A DNA stretch of 64,000 bases from Megaustenia siamemsis (taxonomy: Eukaryota; Mollusca; Gastropoda; Stylommatophora; Ariophantidae): assembly GCA_032433765.1 (NCBI GenBank), contig JAVIAB010000051.1, forward strand, positions 149,751,243 to 149,815,242, given 5' to 3'. Of the stretch, positions 1 to 12,489 are shown in pieces. A program made the position numbers and the translations under genes. How positions within the stretch are numbered: position 1 is the stretch's first letter; each line of letters opens with the position of its first letter. Below the pieces are notes generated by a model that did no database searches, was not told where the DNA came from, and worked only from the letters and a program-made list of their open reading frames with translations.

Positions 1-251
1 GGATGGTACTTCGAAATGTACGGAGAGAGTTACGGGTAGTTACGAAACATACCATTTCGTTAGTCTGGAGAACCGTGTAGCGTTTACCTCTTGTAAGCAA
101 TCTCTGTGCAGCAGGGTTCGGATACCTGTTTTGACGAGATCATCATCGTCTTTGAGTGGTTGGATTATACTTGGGAATTGGGTGTGGTGGTGCAGGTTAT
201 TGTTTGGGCTAGGATGGATGTCTGAGAGTGGATATACAATCTATCGGCAGT
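1..251. other. Unassigned left flank
   Basis: No coding signal, RNA gene or recognised repeat was seen here. It is unique-looking sequence that leads into the 36-bp array. Confidence 0.4.
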
Positions 252-1557
252 ATGGATTATAATGTGACAAGTTGTGAGTCCCAATGATTTGATTATAATG
301 AGACAAGTTGTGAGTCCCAATTATTTGATTATAATGAGACAAGTTGTGAGTCGCAATGATTTGATCATAATATGACAAGTTGTGAGTTGCAATGATTTGA
401 TTATAATGTGACAAGTTGTGAGTCGCAATTATTTGATTATAATGTGACAAGTTGTGAGTCGCAATGATTTGATTTTAATGTGACAAGTTGTGAGTCGCAA
501 TGATTTGATTATAATGTGACAAGTTGTGAGTCGCAATGATTTGATTTTAATGTGACAAGTTGTGAGTCGCAATTATTTGATCATAATATGATAAGTTGTG
601 AGTCGCAATGATTTGATCATAACGTGATAAGTTGTGAGTCGCAATGATTTGATTATAATGTGACAAGTTGTGAGTCGCAATGATTTGATTTTAATGTGAC
701 AAGTTGTGAGTCGCAATGATTTGATTATAATGTGACAAGTTGTGAGTCGTAATGATTTGATTTTAATGTGACAAGTTGTGAGTCGCAATTATTTGATCAT
801 AATATGACAAGTTGTGAGTCGCAATGATTTGATCATAACGTGATAAGTTGTGAGTCGCAATGATTTGATTATAATGTGACAAGTTGTGAGTCGCAATGAT
901 TTGATTATAATGTGACAAGTTGTGAGTCGCAATGATTTCATTTTAATGTGACAAGTTGTGAGTCGCAATGATTTGATTATAATGTGACAAACTGTGAGTC
1001 CCAATTATTTGATTATAATGTGACAAGTTGTGAGTCGCAATGATTTGATTATAATGTGACGAGCTGTGCGTCGCAATCATTTGATTATAATGTGACAAGT
1101 TGTGAGTCGCAATGATTTGATTATAATGTGACAAGTTGTGAGTCGCAATGATTTGCTTATAATGTGACAAGCTGTGAGTCGCAATGATTTGATTATAATG
1201 TAAGAAGTTGTGAGTCGCAATGATTTGATTATAATGTGACAAACTGTGCGTCGCAATTATTTGATTATAATGTGACAAGTTGTGAGTTGCAATGATTTGA
1301 TTATGTGAGAAGTTGTGGGTCGCAATGATTTGCTTATAATGTGACAAGCTGTGAGTCGCAATCATTTGATTATAATGTGACAAGCTGTGAGTCGCAATGA
1401 TTTGATTATAATGGGACAAGCTGTGAGTCGCAATGATTTGCTTATAATGGGACAAGCTGTGAGTCGCAATGATTTGTTTATAATGTGACAAGCTGTGAGT
1501 CGCAATGATTTGATTATAATGTGACAAGCTGTGAGTCGCAATGATTTGATTATAATA
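252..1557. repeat. 36-bp minisatellite, about 36 copies
   Basis: The head-to-tail unit is about 36 bp with core ACAAGTTGTGAGTCGCAATG. The unit is a multiple of three, so the minus strand reads as an open 12-residue repeat (core SHYNQIIATHNL) for hundreds of bases. Units differ by scattered substitutions, and one unit near 1303 is shortened. No start context, signal or domain supports translation, so I read this as satellite DNA. Confidence 0.95.
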
Positions 1558-2115
1558 CGGGAATGTTCAAAGTTCTAAGAAGCAATTATGCTGCCACGTC
1601 CACCAAACAAAACAACATTTACAGTCACCAAGCACTATATATAACAATTATAAACACCATTTGCAACATTCTCACTTTTATTGACACAAACTTGTTGCAC
1701 TAGATCTTTTTCATTTTCTGAAATGCCTTTTTGGCCTGCGCTATTCTGTTTTTTTTTTTTTATGTCTGTGGTACATCTTTTGTCTGGTTTTATTACTGTG
1801 CCTAAATTACTCCCTTATCATCAGCATCTTCACGTTGTTATGCCTGTACCCCTTGTTTTTAAAAGATCATTTTATCCCGCACTTTTCTTGCTACATCTTT
1901 TGAATTTACATAAAGGACTTTGTTATTAAACTCCAACGTTGCCAACTAAATCGTTGATCTCTTGCATGATTGCACAGTGATACCTCAGGACGGAACACGA
2001 ACTCCGCAACACCGGCCAGTGATCCTACTCTTTATATTGATTTAACCATACTTTAACATTAGAAATCAGTAAAATAATAACCGAAAAAGAATATAACATT
2101 ATATAGAATTACAAT
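1558..2115. other. Unassigned sequence between array and LINE fragment
   Basis: An 82-codon plus-strand ORF (1681-1929) is present but has no recognisable domain. It includes a T-run, and nothing supports it as a gene. I see no other feature. Confidence 0.4.
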
Positions 2116-2117
2116 AT

Positions 2118-2475
2118 ACAGACCTTCATTAATGGATGTTTCCGCAGAATAAAAGGATGGAAACGGCAGGACAAAATCACTAACTCAGAACCATGGGAAA
2201 GTACCAGTCAAATACCAGTGGATAAAGAAATACAACTAAGACGATGGCGCTGGTCAGCTCACACACACACTGCGGAAGCCAACTGAGAGTATTACACAAC
2301 AGGCCCTTGATGAAATCCATAGTGAAGAGACAAAGAGGAAGGCTAAACTATTTTTGGAGGAGACAGATGGAAGCAGAGATGAAGGGAAGACATGGAATGA
2401 TTCTAAAATAAATGGCAAGAAGCAGAACGGCTTTGACAAGTGTTTGTTGAAGACCTATGCTCCATATGAAGCTGA
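2118..2475 (+). mobile_element. RTE-like LINE 3' fragment, degenerate
   Basis: Broken plus-strand reading frames match the C-terminus of the LINE at 26.4-29.4 kb. Shared landmarks are a block like NGCLRRIKGWK, then IPVDKEIQ followed by RRWRW, ESITQQAL, RQRG and finally VFVEDLC at the ORF end. Several indels break the frame, including a CA-rich expansion near 2261. The last coding block runs directly into the 38-bp array. Confidence 0.8.
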
Positions 2476-2592
2476 AAGTGTTTGTTGAAGACCTATGCTT
2501 CACATGCAGCTGAAAGTGTTTGTTGAAGACCTATGCTCCACAGGGAGCTGAAAATGTTTATTGAAGACCTATGCTCCACAGGGAGCTGAAAG
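2437..2592. repeat. 38-bp tandem repeat, 4 copies, derived from LINE 3' end
   Basis: Four copies of a 38-bp unit have core GTTGAAGACCTATGCTCCAC. In the LINE frame the unit reads VFVEDLCSTGS plus stop, which is the terminal peptide of the RTE-like LINE. The array is therefore an in situ multiplication of the ORF end. Confidence 0.85.
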
Positions 2593-2871
2593 GATAAGGA
2601 GAGACAGAAAAGCCGGAATATCCGGGATGTCTTGCTGCTAGACCGACTTGTAGCGATCAGTGTGACACACCTGGTCTACATTAGAGAGCCTCCAACGTGA
2701 CAAGTTAAAAGACAACATAAGATAAGACAATACAAGACAATAAAATTTACAAGACAATGATAAAGTAATGTTAACATGTAACAACAAAGAATAATATACA
2801 TAAGAATTCAAAAACATGTGCACACACACACATTTATATATATTTATATATGCATGGACATTTATATCTCT

Positions 2872-2960
2872 ATACATACATACATACATACATACATACA
2901 TACATACATACATACATACATACATACATACATACATACATACATACATACATACATACA

Positions 2961-2991
<31 letters not shown>
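2872..2991. repeat. (CATA)n microsatellite
   Basis: About 29 uninterrupted tetranucleotide units are followed by a short TA run. Confidence 0.97.
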
Positions 2992-2996
<5 letters not shown>

Positions 2997-3004
2997 TATG
3001 TGCT

Positions 3005-3470
3005 GATACAGCGTAGCATGGACTTATGCACAGCAAGTGAGAAAAATAAATGCCTTTCATATGCGGTGCAACATTGTAGCCTTTGTATCACCTGGAAGGA
3101 CAAAGTGTCAAACGCGAAGGTCCTCACTCGCACAGGCCTCCCGAACATCTACACGCTGCTCAAACAACGTAGGTTACGCTGGCTTAGCCACTTACACTTT
3201 TGAAAGATGGCGTGAAACCAAAAAAATATCATTTCTGATCAATAACAAATTTCAATTGAACTAGGTGGCGCCAAAAACTCTGATTTATAGACTTATGTAA
3301 ACGAGATATGAAGATTGGCTCTTAAGCCCTTACAGAATGGAAGAAATAGCTGCCCACCGCAATCTTTGGAAACACACTCTAAAGCTCCATCTCAGGCAAG
3401 ACGCATATGTAAAGAAAAAGAGAATATTCGGTGAACGAAAAAAAAAAACATTTTCTAGAGGCACTGAAAA
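3005..3470 (+). mobile_element. LINE RT C-terminal fragment, degenerate
   Basis: Plus-strand frames contain a block like KINAFHMRC, then after a frameshift ITWKDKVSNAKVLTRTGLPN and LLKQRRLRWL. These are the conserved post-RT C-terminal motifs of many animal APE-type LINEs. A downstream block like AAHRNLWKHTLK (around 3350-3400) is shared with the fragment at 41.6 kb. Frameshifts and stops show it is dead. Confidence 0.8.
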
Positions 3471-3472
3471 AT

Positions 3473-4120
3473 TCAGTCAACTATGACTGACGCAGAAAAC
3501 TACAGTCAGCTACAACTGACAGAGACTACTACAATTAGCTATGACTGACAGAGACTACTACAGTCAGCTATGGCTGACAGAGATTACTACAGTCTGTTAT
3601 CACTGGCAGAGATTAATACAGTCAGTTATTACTGACAGAGTCTTCTACAATCAGCTATGACTGACAGAGACTACTACAATCAGCTATGACTGACAGAGAC
3701 TACTACAATCAGCTATGACTGACATATACTATTACAGTCAGCTATGACTGACAGAGGCCACTACCGTCAGCTATGATTGTATGACTGACAGAGACTACTA
3801 CAATCAGCTATGACTGACATATACTACTACAGTCAGCTATGACTGACAGAGACCACTACCGTCAGCTATGACTGACAGAGACCACTACAGTCAGCTATGA
3901 CTGACAGAGACTACTACAGTCAGCTATGACTGACAGAGACTACTACAGTCAGCTATGACTGACAGAGACCACTACCGTCAGCTATGACTGACAGAGACCA
4001 CTACCGTCAGCTATGACTGACAGAGACTACTACAGTCAGCTATGACTGACAGAGACCACTACCGTCAGCTATGACTGACAGAGACTACTACAGTCAGCTA
4101 TGACTGACAGAGACCACTAC
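3473..4120. repeat. 29-bp minisatellite, about 22 copies, each with a small inverted repeat
   Basis: The unit is 29 bp with core CAGTCAGCTATGACTGACAG. Each unit holds a 6-bp inverted repeat (CAGTCA and TGACTG) around a GCTA loop. One irregular junction lies near 3770-3790. The array starts immediately at the end of a LINE fragment whose last bases resemble the unit. Confidence 0.93.
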
Positions 4121-4213
4121 TATATGCTCAAGTTTTCAGTTTTCGAATTCGCCATGTGATCCTCGTCAATTATTCATTAGACCCTTTATCATTTACAGAC
4201 TCAACGTTCACAG

Positions 4214-7200
4214 TGTAGAGCTTACATACTCACACAATAAGTAGAGCTTACATACTCGCACAACAAGTAGAGCTTACATACTCACACAACAAGTAGAGCT
4301 TACATACTCGCACAACGAGTAGAGCTTACATACGCACACAACAAGTAGAGCTTACATACTCACACAACGAGTAGAGCTTACATACGCACACAACAAGTAG
4401 AGCTTACATAATCACACAACAAGTAGAGCTTACATACACAACGAATAGAGGTTACATACTCACACAACAAGTAGAGCTTACATACGCACACAACGAGTAG
4501 AGCTTACATACACACACAACAAGTAGAACTTACATACACAACGAGTAGAGCTTACATACTCACACAACGAGTAGGGCATACATACTCACACAACGAGTAG
4601 AGCTTTCATACTCACATAACAAGTAGAGCATACATACTCACACAACAAGTACAGCTTAAATACTCACACAACGAGTAGAGCTTACATAAACACACAACAA
4701 GAAGAGCTTACATACTCACACAACGAGTAGAGCTTACATACTCACACAACGAGTAGAGCATATATACACAACGAGTAGAGCTTACATACACACACAACAA
4801 TTAGAGCATACATACTCACACAACGAGTAGAGCTTACATACATACACAACAAGTAGAGCTTACATACTCACACAACGAGTAGAGCTTACATACTCACACA
4901 ACAAGAAGAGTATACATACTCACACAACAAGTAGAGCTTACATACACACACGACGAGTAGAGCTTACATACTCACACAACAAGTAGAGCTTACATATTCA
5001 CACAACGAGTAGAGCATACATACTCACACAACGAGTAGAGCTTACATACTCACACAACAAGTAGAGCTTACATTCTCACAGAACGAGTAGAGCTTACATA
5101 CACACACAACAAGTAGAGCTTACATACTCACACACCGAGTAGAGCTTACATACTCACACAACGAGTAGAGCATACATTCTCACACAACGAGTAGAGCCTA
5201 CATACTCACACAACGAGTAGAGCTTTCATACACACAAAGAGTACAACTTAGACACATACAAAGTGTAGAGCTTACACACACAAAGATTAGAACTTACACA
5301 CATACAAAGAGTTGAGCTTACACACTCACACAACAAGTAGAGCTTACATACTCACACAACGAGTAGAGCTTACATACTCACACAACGAGTAGAGCTTACA
5401 TACTCACACAACGAGTAGAGCTTACATACTCACACAACCAGTAGAGCTTACATACTCACACAACGAGTAGAGCATACATACACAACGAGTAGAGCTTACA
5501 TACACACACAACAAGTAGAGCATACATACTCACACAACGAGTAGAGCTTACATACTCACACAACGAGTAGAGCTTACATACTCACACAACGAGTAGAGCT
5601 TACATACTCACACAACGAGTAGAGCATACATACACAACGAGAAGAGCTTACATACACACACAACAAGTAGAGCATACATACACAACGAGTAGAGCTTACA
5701 TAAACACACAACAAGTAGAGCTTACATACTCGCACAACGAGTAGAGCTTACATACTCACACAACGCGTAGAGCTTACATACACACACAAAAAGTAGAGCT
5801 TACATACTCACACAACGCGTAGAGCTTACATACTCACACAACAAGTAGAGCTTGCATACACACACAACAATTAGAGCTTACATACTCACACAACGAGTAG
5901 AGCTTACATACTCACACAACAAGTAGAGCTTACATATTCACACAACGAGTAGAGCATACATACTCACACAACGAGTAGAGCTTTCATACTCACACAACAA
6001 GTAGAGCTTACATACTCACACAACGAGTAGAGCTTACATAAACACACAACAAGTAGAGCTTACATACTCACACAACGAGTAGAGCTTACATACTCACACA
6101 ACGAGTAGTGCATACATATTCACACAACGAGTAGAGCATACATACTCACATAACGAGTAGAGCTTTCATACACACAAAGAGTACAACTTGGACACATACA
6201 AAGTGTAGAGCTTACACACACAAAGATTAGAACTTACACACATACAAAGAGTTGAGCTTACACACTCACACAACAAGTAGAGCTTACATACTCACACAAC
6301 GAGTAGAGCTTACATACTCACACAACGAGTAGAGCTTGCACACTCACACAACGAGTAGAGCTTACATACTCACACAATGAGTAAAGCATACATACTCACA
6401 CAACGAGTAGAGCTTACATACTCACACAACAAGTAGAGCTTACATGCTCACACAACGAGTAGAGCTTACATACACACACAACAAGTAGAGCTTACATATT
6501 CACACAACGAGTATAGCTTACATACTCACACAAAGAGTAGAGCATACATACTCACACAACGAGCAGAGCTTTCATACACACAAGAGTGCAACTTAGACAC
6601 ATACAAAGTGTAGAGCTTACACACACAAAGATTAGAACTTACACACATACAAAGAGTTGAGCTTACACACTCACACAACAAGTAGAGCTTACATACTCAC
6701 ACAACGAGTAGAGCTTACATACTCACACAACGAGTAGAGCTTACATACTCACACAACGAGTAGAGCTTACATACTCACACAACGAGTAGAGCTTACATAC
6801 TCACACAACGAGTAGAGCATACATACACAACGAGTAGAGCTTACATACACACACAACAAGTAGAGCATACATACTCACACAACGAGTAGAGCTTACATAC
6901 ACACACAACAAGTAGAGCTTACATACTCGCGCAACGAGTAGAGCTTACATACTCACACAACAAGTAGAGCTTGCATACACACACAACAATTAGAGCTTAC
7001 ATACTCACACAACGAGTAGAGCTTACATACACACACAACAAGTAGAGCTTACATACTCACACAACGCGTAGAGCTTACATACTCACACAACAAGTAGAGC
7101 TTGCATACACACACAACAATTAGAGCTTACATACTCACACAACGAGTAGAGCTTACATACTCACACAACAAGTAGAGCTTACATATTCACACAACGAGTA

Positions 7201-7370
7201 GAGCATACATACTCACACAACGAGTAGAGCTTTCATACTCACACAACAAGTAGAGCTTACATACTCACACAACGAGTAGAGCTTACATACACACACAACA
7301 AGTAGAGCTTACATACTCACACAACGAGTAGAGCTTTCATACACACAAAGGGTATAACTTAGACACATAC
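4214..7370. repeat. 26-bp minisatellite, about 120 copies, with higher-order cassette
   Basis: The unit is 26 bp with core AGAGCTTACATACTCACACA followed by ACGAGT or ACAAGT. Short (about 20-bp) and variant units are interspersed. A divergent cassette containing TACAACTTAGACACATACAA recurs at about 5220, 6161, 6569 and 7332, which marks internal segmental duplications. No coding signal. Confidence 0.95.
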
Positions 7371-7425
7371 AAAGAGTTGAGCTTACACACACTCACATAG
7401 AGCTTACGTACACAAATAGTAGAGC

Positions 7426-7473
<48 letters not shown>

Positions 7474-7739
7474 ACTTACACACAAAATAAGGATGCAACT
7501 TACAAATACAAAGAATACAATTAAAACACACAACGAGTAGAGCTTAAACATTCACAAAGAGTAGAACATACATACATACAAAAAGTAGAATTTACACACA
7601 CAAAAAGAGTAGAACTTACACACACACACACACAAAGATTAGAACTTACACACACACACACACAAAGAGTAGAACATACATACATACAAAGAGTAGAACA
7701 TACATACAGAGTAGAATTTACACACACAAAGAGTAGAAC

Positions 7740-7772
<33 letters not shown>

Positions 7773-8185
7773 GATTAGAACTTACACACACACACACACA
7801 CAAAGAGTAGAACTTACACACACAGTGTAGAACTTACACACGCATGCAAAGATTAGAACTTACACACACACGCACAAAGAGTAGAACTTACACACACACA
7901 CACAAAGGATAGAGATTACACACACACACTAAGGATAGAGCTTACAAACACACACAAACAGTAGAACGTGCATACATACAAAGAGTAGAACTTACACACA
8001 TACACAAGAGTAGAACTCACACACACACACACACAAAGAGTAGAGCTTACACATACAGAATATAGCTTACACACACAAAGAGTAGAGCTTACACACACAC
8101 ACACAAAGAGTATAGCTTACACACAGAGTTGAGCTTACACACACAGAATAGAGCTTACAAACACACAAAGAATTAACATTGCATT
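7371..8185. repeat. Degenerate CA-rich tail of the 26-bp array
   Basis: Variant units of the type AGAACTTACACACAC with AAAGAGT spacers have expanded internal CA runs. A pure (GA)n tract of about 40 bp sits at 7431-7470. It looks like an older or decaying flank of the 26-bp array in which CA slippage dominates. Confidence 0.88.
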
Positions 8186-8335
8186 TACCAGCGGTTTAGA
8201 TGTTTCCAGCTTGCTATCAAGGGCTTAAGCCTGTCTCTGCTTCATGAGGGCCTCTTGAATTACTACCCTCAAACCCCGTACTATCCCTACTTCTCCCTCC
8301 ATACCACCCATCCTTGCACACACCTACACGTGGGT

Positions 8336-8339
<4 letters not shown>

Positions 8340-8384
<45 letters not shown>

Positions 8385-8385
8385 A
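8340..8385. repeat. (TC)n microsatellite
   Basis: A dinucleotide run of about 45 bp. The surrounding stretch 8186-8667 holds no gene or recognised repeat. Confidence 0.95.
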
Positions 8386-8667
8386 TAACATCCACTAAAT
8401 CGTGTCGATGAACATAAACCACGTTAATGACGACATATCCCGCCAATACGTGGGACATTCATTACAATCATTCCGACATGTGTAGCCGTCCCATGACTGA
8501 CATGATTACTACTCCTAATTGCAGGCCAGGTAGAATCGATACTTTTTCCGATCCTACCCCTGCTCTTTTATGAAGACTTGCTTCTCCACAGGTTTAAAGG
8601 TATTCGATTCAGCCATAAACAGAAATGGCAGCGGGTCTTAAACGTAAATATTGCTTTCCTTTTCTAC

Positions 8668-9010
8668 AATAGTAAATTGATAATAGTAAATTAACAATAG
8701 TAAATTGAGTATAGTAAATTAATAATAGTAAATTGATAATAGTAAATTAATAATAGTAAATTGATAATAGTAAATTAATAATAGTAAATTGATAATAGTA
8801 AATTAATAATAGTAAATTGATAATAGTAAATTAATAATAGTAAATTGATAATAGTAAATTAATAATAGTAAATTGATAATAGTAAATTAATAATAGTAAA
8901 TTGATAATAGTAAATTAATAATAGTAAATTGATAATAGTAAATTAATAATAGTAAATTGATAATAGTAAATTAATAATAGTAAATTAATAATAGTAAATT
9001 AATTAAATTA
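8668..9010. repeat. 14-bp AT-rich tandem repeat arranged as 28-bp dimers
   Basis: Two monomers alternate strictly: AATAGTAAATTGAT and AATAGTAAATTAAT. This gives a 28-bp higher-order unit. The array ends in TTAAT variants and abuts the tail of a LINE fragment. Confidence 0.93.
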
Positions 9011-9021
9011 ATAATGATATT

Positions 9022-9215
9022 AAACATCATCATCATGTGCCATACCGGTTGGCGTAGGCGATCATGTCCTTCCACAATCTTCTATCCACCGTGCATCGTA
9101 TTAATTCTGGTTGTTGACTGTTTTCCATGCCTAGACACCAAGTTATCTAATGTGTTTTTTTCTCTTTGTCGTCGGCTATCTCTTTTTCCCTGTATTTTAC
9201 CAGTTGTGTCCAAAT
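9022..9215 (-). mobile_element. LINE 3' end fragment
   Basis: The reverse complement reads as the last part of a LINE ORF and its 3' end, matching 30010-30310. It shares the terminal Arg/Trp-rich block and an ATCATCATGTGCCATACCGG-type 3' end with a short ATG-repeat tail. Heavily truncated at 5'. Confidence 0.75.
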
Positions 9216-9464
9216 GATATTAATAATAATATTAATAATGAAAAACAAGAAACTTTCTATCAGATCTTCAGAATTGCTCGACCCATCGGTAAGAGCCCTG
9301 TGGTGATTGAGTTAAATTTTGGAGGTTGGCACGAAACCAATGGTGTCATGACTCCCGTGTTTTTATTTTGTATTTTGAGTTTGAAAGTTAGAAAAATATC
9401 TCGGTGGACTTTCATTGTAAGCTTACGTAAGTGAACATTGTAGAAGATAAAAAGATAATAAAAG
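9216..9464. other. Unassigned sequence
   Basis: A 94-codon plus ORF and a minus ORF overlap here, but neither has a recognisable domain. I see no RNA gene or repeat. Confidence 0.35.
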
Positions 9465-9465
9465 T

Positions 9466-9722
9466 AAAAATAAAGTTCCCCCGTCACGCCAAGTGGCGTA
9501 TAGGGAATATGGTATTAGTGACCATAAATTTACAGACCTTCGGCACATGATTTTTAGGGTAATGTGGTCGGTATTACGCCCGTGCCGCTTTATTTTTCCA
9601 GAAAAAAAAATCCGGTACCCATTAAAGGCTGGGTGAACCGGAAGCCGTCGGTTGTGATCGAACCATACCTCTTGTCCTTTGTAGTCCAGTTCACTAACCA
9701 CTGAGCTATCGCGGCTCCCTCG
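9466..9722 (-). mobile_element. tRNA-derived SINE, family A
   Basis: About 255 bp closely resemble the copies at 14988-15233, 29481-29733 and 53967-54226. On the minus strand the head has a Pol III A box (TAGCTCAGTGG) and a B box (here degenerate, about ATGGTTCGATCAC). The body contains CCTTTAATGGGTACCGGAT and ends near a run rich in A/T. The internal promoter would drive Pol III transcription, and mobilisation would need a LINE partner. Confidence 0.88.
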
Positions 9723-10033
9723 ACCAGCTAGGGTTCCAGTTATTATCAGTGCCATCTGTCCATCTAGAAGTATGTCGATCATGTAAAGAGTATTAATTAT
9801 GTAAATATTTACCAGTAATAGAAAGCTCCATTAAGATTAGCAATGGGAGGCTATCTGATCATCAGAAGAGTTCCTCCATCATCAGGCAAATGTTTCAGCT
9901 TCTTGACACTCCAAGGAAGGAGGTGCCGCTGGAATCATGGCTCCCAGATGGCATCCACCTGTTGTGCGATGAAATTCTGTCCCCATTATTTCCTTACTTC
10001 TCTTAGTCTCTCTTGCCTGTCAGGTTTGGCAAA
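9723..10033. other. Unassigned sequence
   Basis: A 65-codon plus-strand ORF (9843-10040) lacks recognisable motifs. No other signal was seen. Confidence 0.35.
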
Positions 10034-10232
10034 TAAATGAGCCCGAGTTAAGACTAACACAAGATTTTAATGAGCCCGAGTTAAGACTAACACAAGATTT
10101 TAATGAGCCCGAGTTAAGACTAACACAAGATTTTAATGAGCCCGAGTTAAGACTAACACAAGATTTTAATGAGCCCGAGTTAAGACTAACACAAGATTTT
10201 AATGAGCCCGAGTTAAGACTAACACAAGATTT
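10034..10232. repeat. 33-bp tandem repeat, 6 copies
   Basis: Six nearly identical 33-bp units have core GAGCCCGAGTTAAGACTAAC. The array lies directly outside the ATC-repeat 3' tail of the adjacent minus-strand LINE. Confidence 0.95.
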
Positions 10233-10235
10233 ATT

Positions 10236-11225
10236 GTTATCATCATCATCAAGTACCGGGCCTAAAGGCGTAGGTGATCATGTCTCTCCACATCTTTCGA
10301 TCTCGACAGTTCTTTATCATTTCTATTGTTGACCTTCTGCCAAGCCATTCTCTTAAGCTGTCTGGTATCTTTTCTCTTTGTTTCCCTCTAATTCTTCGTC
10401 CCTCAATTTTTCCAGTTGTTACAATATATTCCAGTTGTTCTCTTCTCATTACATGGCCAAAAAATGATGATTGTTTCTTCCTAATATTGTAAATTAGCTC
10501 TCTTTTTGCTTTGACCTCTTTCACAACATTTACATTACTCTTCTTAGATATCTATGGTATTCTCAACATTCTTCTGTAAAACCACATTTCTACAGCCTCC
10601 AGTGAATTTCTTGTTTGTTGTCCTATTAGTCCATGATTCACATCCATATGTTAAGACTGGCTCTACATAACATTTGAGAACTCTTTTTCTTGTTTCTATT
10701 GTCAAAAATGATTTGCATAGTATCTTCCTCATTTTCTGGAAAGTTCCTACAGCTTCCGTCTGATGTTAACAAAGTTCCCAAATATTTAAATTCATTTACC
10801 TGTTTTAATATTGTTCCACTTGTCTTTATTTTGCACTGAGGTGATGTCTTTTTCTTTGTTGTTACCATTACTTCTGTCTTTTTGCTATTAAGACCGAGTC
10901 CTTTATTTTTGCTTTTTTTTCACTATAATGTCTAACATTTTTTGTAACTCATTTTCACTCTTAGCGATTAATACTGTATCATCAGCATACCTTAGATTAT
11001 TTATATTATGGCCTCCAATTGTTATTCCATGCATGCCCCTTATGGATCTTAAAATAATCTCACTATAAATATTAAACAAATCTGGTGACAGCACACAACC
11101 TTGTCTAACACTCTGTTTTATTTGTTGAAACATTCCCAATTGGTTTCCAGTTCTTATGGCGGCTGTTTGTTGCCAGTACATGTTCTTTATTATTCTTAGA
11201 TCTTTGCTGTCTACGTTTATGCTTT
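10236..11225 (-). mobile_element. 5'-truncated LINE, RT core to 3' tail
   Basis: Minus-strand frames, broken by several frameshifts, give in order: VRQGCVLSPDLFNIYSEII, the catalytic YADD box (in NNLRYADDTVLIA), NEFKYLGTLLTSDG, KRVLKCYVEPVLTYGCESW, RKKQSSFFGHVMRREQLEYI and a terminal CRDRKMWRDMI block. It ends in an ATC/ATG-repeat tail at 10236-10250. This is the same family as 36.33-36.96, 45.57-46.06 and 56.34-57.25 kb. It is an APE-type LINE; I cannot fix the clade. Not functional. Confidence 0.88.
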
Positions 11226-12489
11226 CTAAAATTTTGATTTTTAATTTTACTGTTATACTAATTTGAAAAATAAATTGACAAAGTATTAACGAATACTATC
11301 TTCACATAATCTCATATAAACATACAAAATCAACATAAAATGGTATGGAGCAGCTAAACTAACAAAAATACAAGACAAACTACAATTTTTTTGTAAACGC
11401 CTTCTTCATGTATAACAAAATACACAAATTAAAGGCATAAATCCAAGCCAGAAAACACAATACGGATGTACAAAATGGCGGAAAAAAAACGGTGGCCGGG
11501 TGTTCATTTGAACACTTTATGAATTTTACAGTTTTGAACTTGCTTGCTTCATCACAAATTATGGTTTTGCCTTTTTTTGTTGCATCCAATGCTTTTTAGG
11601 ACTTTTTTTTTTTGTTAGGTGGGAGAAGATTGCGGGTTAGGGTGGAATGTTCTTGAAAATTTAAATTTGCTATTAGTTCACAATATGACTTTTTTTTAAA
11701 AAGCCGTAACGAGTTACAGTAAACTATTTTACAAGTAATTGAAAACCACAATTGCCACAGGTTTACATCCCAAAGTTACTGTTGTTGACTACGATATCGT
11801 TACATTCACCAGCGTTTCAACAGGTTGGTATCACACAATTGTTATCGTTATATAAAATGATAGGACAGAGTTCAGCTAAACATTTATCTAGAAAAAAAAG
11901 CACTTGGTCATAATGATTAAACAGGACAGCAACACAATGTAATTTACAAATTCTTTCAGGAAGAAAATCCAATTCAAACATGACATTTCTTCCTTCTTCC
12001 TAAATCTTTCTACAAGCGGATAACTTTAAAGATGGACTTTCACATGTCAATTCATGCATGGACTTTCTAATTATGTCTCTTGCATTCAGTGTTCTCTGAA
12101 CGTATCTGAGCTTGTAATTAGATGTAATTACATGTTTTTTTTTTAAATTTAATTTAGAGAGTGAGAGAAAGAGAGAGAGAAAGAAAGGAAGAGAATCACT
12201 CATTCATTGAATCATATGGTATCGAACGGATCTAATTAAGAAAATTAATTAAAGAATGTTTGTGACTTTTTGAAATTTATATTACTCATATTTATTTAAA
12301 TTGAATATAAATAAATTTTTTAAACGTAATTTAACTAAACTTTGGGGGAATTAAAACGCCGAGGAAATCTAGCGACCAACGTCACGACAATAATACACGA
12401 GCCGCAAAAATAGATTCAAGATGCAACAAAGCGTTTCAAGTCATCGGCATCTTGCACCACTGCTGTCCAACAAGGAAAAAATACTATAA
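11226..12489. other. AT-rich unassigned interval
   Basis: AT-rich with homopolymer A/T runs and a short GA-rich tract near 12160-12195. The short ORFs here show no domain. I see no gene. Confidence 0.45.

Noticed and set aside
241..1560. CRISPR array
   Set aside because: Units are contiguous with no unique spacers, and the genome is eukaryotic. The same holds for all other arrays.
2816..3016. Tyr/Ile/His-repeat ORFs
   Set aside because: They translate the (CATA)n microsatellite.
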